From positions 3,282 to 10,533 of the forward strand of contig PLUZ01000212.1 in the NCBI GenBank assembly GCA_003162995.1: a stretch of 7,252 nucleotides of DNA. Reading direction: 5' to 3'. How positions within the stretch are numbered: the first letter of the stretch is position 1; each line of letters opens with the position of its first letter. Both the position numbers and the translations under genes were made by a program. This DNA comes from Methylocapsa sp. (GTDB taxonomy: Bacteria; Pseudomonadota; Alphaproteobacteria; Rhizobiales; Beijerinckiaceae). The notes under the pieces were generated by a model that worked only from the letters and a program-made list of their open reading frames with translations, made no database searches and was not told the DNA's origin. Positions 5,868-7,252 of this stretch are shown piece by piece.

Positions 5868-5893
5868 ATCCCAATTCTATCCAATTCCATCCC
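5868..5893. repeat. Short imperfect tandem repeat
   Basis: Two and a half copies of ATCC(C)AATTCY occur in a row: ATCCCAATTCT (5868-5878), ATCCAATTCC (5879-5888) and a partial ATCCC (5889-5893). The repeat lies just downstream of the candidate dnaJ promoter, within the predicted 5' leader. Its role is unknown. Confidence 0.5.
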
Positions 5894-5913
5894 GGCGGCA
5901 GGCACAGCGCCCT

Positions 5914-5937
5914 AACATAAAGGACGCGAGCGACAAG
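5914..5937 (-). promoter_or_regulatory. Candidate heat-shock (RpoH-like) promoter of dnaJ
   Basis: The minus strand reads CTTG (5937-5934), 12 bases, then TTTATGTT (5921-5914). The -10-like octamer is identical to that of the candidate upstream of pmtA. A transcript from here would have a leader of about 140 bases before dnaJ. The CTTG-to-TTATGTT spacing is too short for a normal sigma-70 promoter but near that recalled for rhizobial RpoH sites. Confidence 0.35.
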
Positions 5938-6058
5938 GTCGAGGTATGGCATTGCGAAAAGCCCAGGAACGACGGGCGCCCGCAGCGCTGGCGTTCGAGG
6001 TCGATCCACACAACTGAACACCCATGTCACCAACAGAAATCAAGCCGCGCCCCCGAGA

Positions 6059-6102
6059 GCATGATCTTCCGAAAAGTTACAAACTTTTGGATAAAAGCAT
6101 GC
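6059..6102. repeat. Imperfect palindromic intergenic repeat, rhizobial type
   Basis: The left arm at 6059-6078 starts GCATGATCTTCCGAAAAG and is nearly complementary to the right arm at 6082-6102, which ends AAAAGCATGC; the loop is ACA. The core GAGCATGAT...CCGAAAAG...CTTTT...GCATGC strongly resembles a palindromic repeat that I recall scattered between genes in many Rhizobiales genomes. The arms carry several mismatches, so this copy is somewhat degenerate. Confidence 0.6.
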
Positions 6103-6103
6103 G

Positions 6104-6172
6104 ACAAAATAAAGAGGGTGAGACCATGAGCGATTCAACTGAAGCGATCACGGTCTCGCGCATGACCCTCTT
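6104..6172 (-). terminator. Two-part inverted repeat and T-rich tract, possible dnaK terminator
   Basis: AAGAGGGT (6112-6119) pairs with ACCCTCTT (6165-6172), and the inner GAGACC (6120-6125) pairs with GGTCTC (6152-6157), with a seven-base bulge on one side. In the minus-strand transcript the structure is followed directly by TATTTTG. It lies about 100 bp after the dnaK stop codon. The long apical region (26 bases) and A/U-containing outer stem make it weaker than a classical terminator. Confidence 0.4.
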
Positions 6173-6268
6173 GGCGCTCAGCGGATCGCGCTCCCAGGAT
6201 CCAAGAGCAGGACCCCAGAGCGTAACCGGCACCCGTCACAGGCTGGCGTGTCCCTCCCCAACTTAGAG

Positions 6269-7252
6269 TTATGCCGATTTCGTCTTGTCGTCTGGGCCGA
6301 CTTCCTTGAAGTCGGCGTCGATGACATCGTCCTTGGTCTCGGCCTTCGCGCCATCCGCGCCGGGCCCACCGCTTTGCGCCTTGTACAACGCTTCGCCGAG
6401 TTTCATGGACGCTTGCGTGAGGTCATTCGTTCTGGCCTTGATCGCTTCGGCGTCCTCTCCTTCGAGAGCCGACTTCAAAGCGCTGATTGCGGTCTCGACC
6501 GCACTCTTGTCGGATTGGGCAACCTTGGCCCCATACTCCTCGAGAGATTTCTGAGTCGTGTGAATCAATGCCTCGCCATGATTCTTGGCGTCGACGAGTT
6601 CACGGCGTTTCTTATCCTCCGCTGCGTGCGATTCGGCGTCCTTTACCATTTTGTCGATATCGGAGTCGCTCAGACCGCCAGAGGCCTGGATGCGGATCTG
6701 CTGCTCCTTATTTGTCGCCTTGTCTTTCGCGGAGACATTGACGATGCCATTGGCATCGATATCGAAAGTGACCTCGATCTGCGGCACGCCGCGCGGCGCG
6801 CCCGGAATTCCGACAAGATCGAACTGGCCGAGCAGCTTATTGTCGGACGCCATTTCCCGTTCACCCTGGAAAACGCGAATGGTGACCGCTGTCTGATTGT
6901 CTTCGGCAGTTGAAAAGACTTGGCTCTTTTTGGTTGGAATGGTCGTGTTTCGCTCGATCAGCCGGGTGAACACACCGCCAAGGGTCTCGATGCCGAGGGA
7001 CAGAGGCGTCACGTCCAGCAAAAGCACGTCCTTCACGTCGCCTTGGAGGACGCCGGCCTGAACTGCCGCGCCGATGGCGACGACTTCATCCGGATTGACA
7101 CCTTTATGCGGTTCCTTACCAAAGAAGCTCCGCACGACTTCCTGCACTTTGGGCATGCGTGTCATGCCGCCGACCAGCACGACCTCGTTGATCTCGCCCG
7201 CGCTGAGGCCTGCGTCCTTCAAAGCCTTGCGGCACGGTTCGACGGTTTTTTG
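6269..7252 (-). CDS. dnaK: Chaperone protein DnaK (Hsp70), C-terminal 327 residues (partial)
   Basis: The right window edge cuts the 5' end of this gene. The frame is open to base 7252 and begins [15 protein letters not shown], so about the last half of DnaK is present. Visible are the end of the ATPase domain with VGGMTRMP (27-34 of the visible part), the interdomain linker [12 protein letters not shown] (76-87), the beta-sandwich substrate-binding domain with the conserved [15 protein letters not shown], the helical lid, and a Gly/Ala-rich disordered tail leading to [10 protein letters not shown] near the C-terminus. DnaK binds exposed hydrophobic segments of client proteins in an ATP-driven cycle with DnaJ and GrpE. 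All parts seen look intact. Its promoter lies outside the window. dnaJ follows on the same strand after a 503-bp non-coding gap. Confidence 0.97.
   Translation of the reverse strand, partial: QKTVEPCRKALKDAGLSAGEINEVVLVGGMTRMPKVQEVVRSFFGKEPHKGVNPDEVVAIGAAVQAGVLQGDVKDVLLLDVTPLSLGIETLGGVFTRLIERNTTIPTKKSQVFSTAEDNQTAVTIRVFQGEREMASDNKLLGQFDLVGIPGAPRGVPQIEVTFDIDANGIVNVSAKDKATNKEQQIRIQASGGLSDSDIDKMVKDAESHAAEDKKRRELVDAKNHGEALIHTTQKSLEEYGAKVAQSDKSAVETAISALKSALEGEDAEAIKARTNDLTQASMKLGEALYKAQSGGPGADGAKAETKDDVIDADFKEVGPDDKTKSA

Larger units (their letters stand above)
5766..6268. other. 503-bp non-coding region between dnaK and dnaJ
   Basis: No convincing gene was found on either strand. The region contains, in dnaK-to-dnaJ order, a two-part inverted repeat followed by a T-rich tract, a palindromic intergenic repeat, a candidate RpoH-like promoter, a short ATCC(C)AATTC tandem repeat, and an eight-codon leader ORF next to dnaJ. 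A 46-codon plus-strand ORF at 6126-6266 with a purine-rich sequence ahead of it has no recognisable similarity. The contents suggest that dnaJ has its own promoter in addition to, or instead of, read-through from dnaK. Confidence 0.6.

Noticed and set aside
6248..6913. 221-codon plus-strand frame opposite dnaK
   Set aside because: It is antisense to a strongly conserved dnaK segment, which explains the long open frame, and its sequence resembles no known protein.

Overview
The window looks like chromosomal DNA from an alphaproteobacterium, most likely a member of the Hyphomicrobiales (Rhizobiales). The evidence is the fairly GC-rich sequence, a PutA that appears to lack the N-terminal ribbon-helix-helix domain, a rhizobial-type phospholipid N-methyltransferase beside dnaKJ, and a palindromic intergenic repeat of a style common in that order. 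A Beijerinckiaceae/Methylocystaceae-like source is possible, but this is inferred from remembered gene order and was not tested.

Layout, left to right. The minus strand carries the N-terminus of putA (1-212, cut by the window edge) and dapB (312-1124), read in the order dapB then putA. A 317-bp divergent intergenic region (1125-1441) follows, holding an orphan intrinsic terminator and a perfect palindrome. Next is a two-gene plus-strand operon: a metallo-beta-lactamase-fold hydrolase resembling N-acyl-homoserine lactonases (1442-2269), overlapping by ATGA a TetR-family regulator (2266-2868). This operon converges on a minus-strand block that reads, in transcription order, dnaK (3' half, 7252-6269), a 503-bp non-coding gap, dnaJ (5765-4635), pmtA (4547-3642) and pyrF (3642-2908).

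How the genes fit together. dnaK and dnaJ encode the Hsp70/Hsp40 chaperone pair. pmtA and pyrF overlap by one base and are probably co-transcribed. Similar CTTG-N12/13-TTTATGTT motifs lie upstream of both dnaJ and pmtA and may be heat-shock sigma factor promoters. dapB (lysine/peptidoglycan precursor), pyrF (pyrimidine synthesis) and putA (proline catabolism) are ordinary metabolic genes.

The accessory-looking part is the hydrolase-tetR pair: a probable lactonase with its own repressor and a 20-bp palindromic operator candidate directly upstream. It is a plausible self-contained lactone-sensing or quorum-quenching module placed between housekeeping genes. The most unusual local structure is a perfect 9-bp hairpin whose four-base loop holds the annotated pmtA start codon, next to an alternative TTG start with a stronger ribosome-binding site. 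No CRISPR array, insertion sequence, tRNA or rRNA was recognised.
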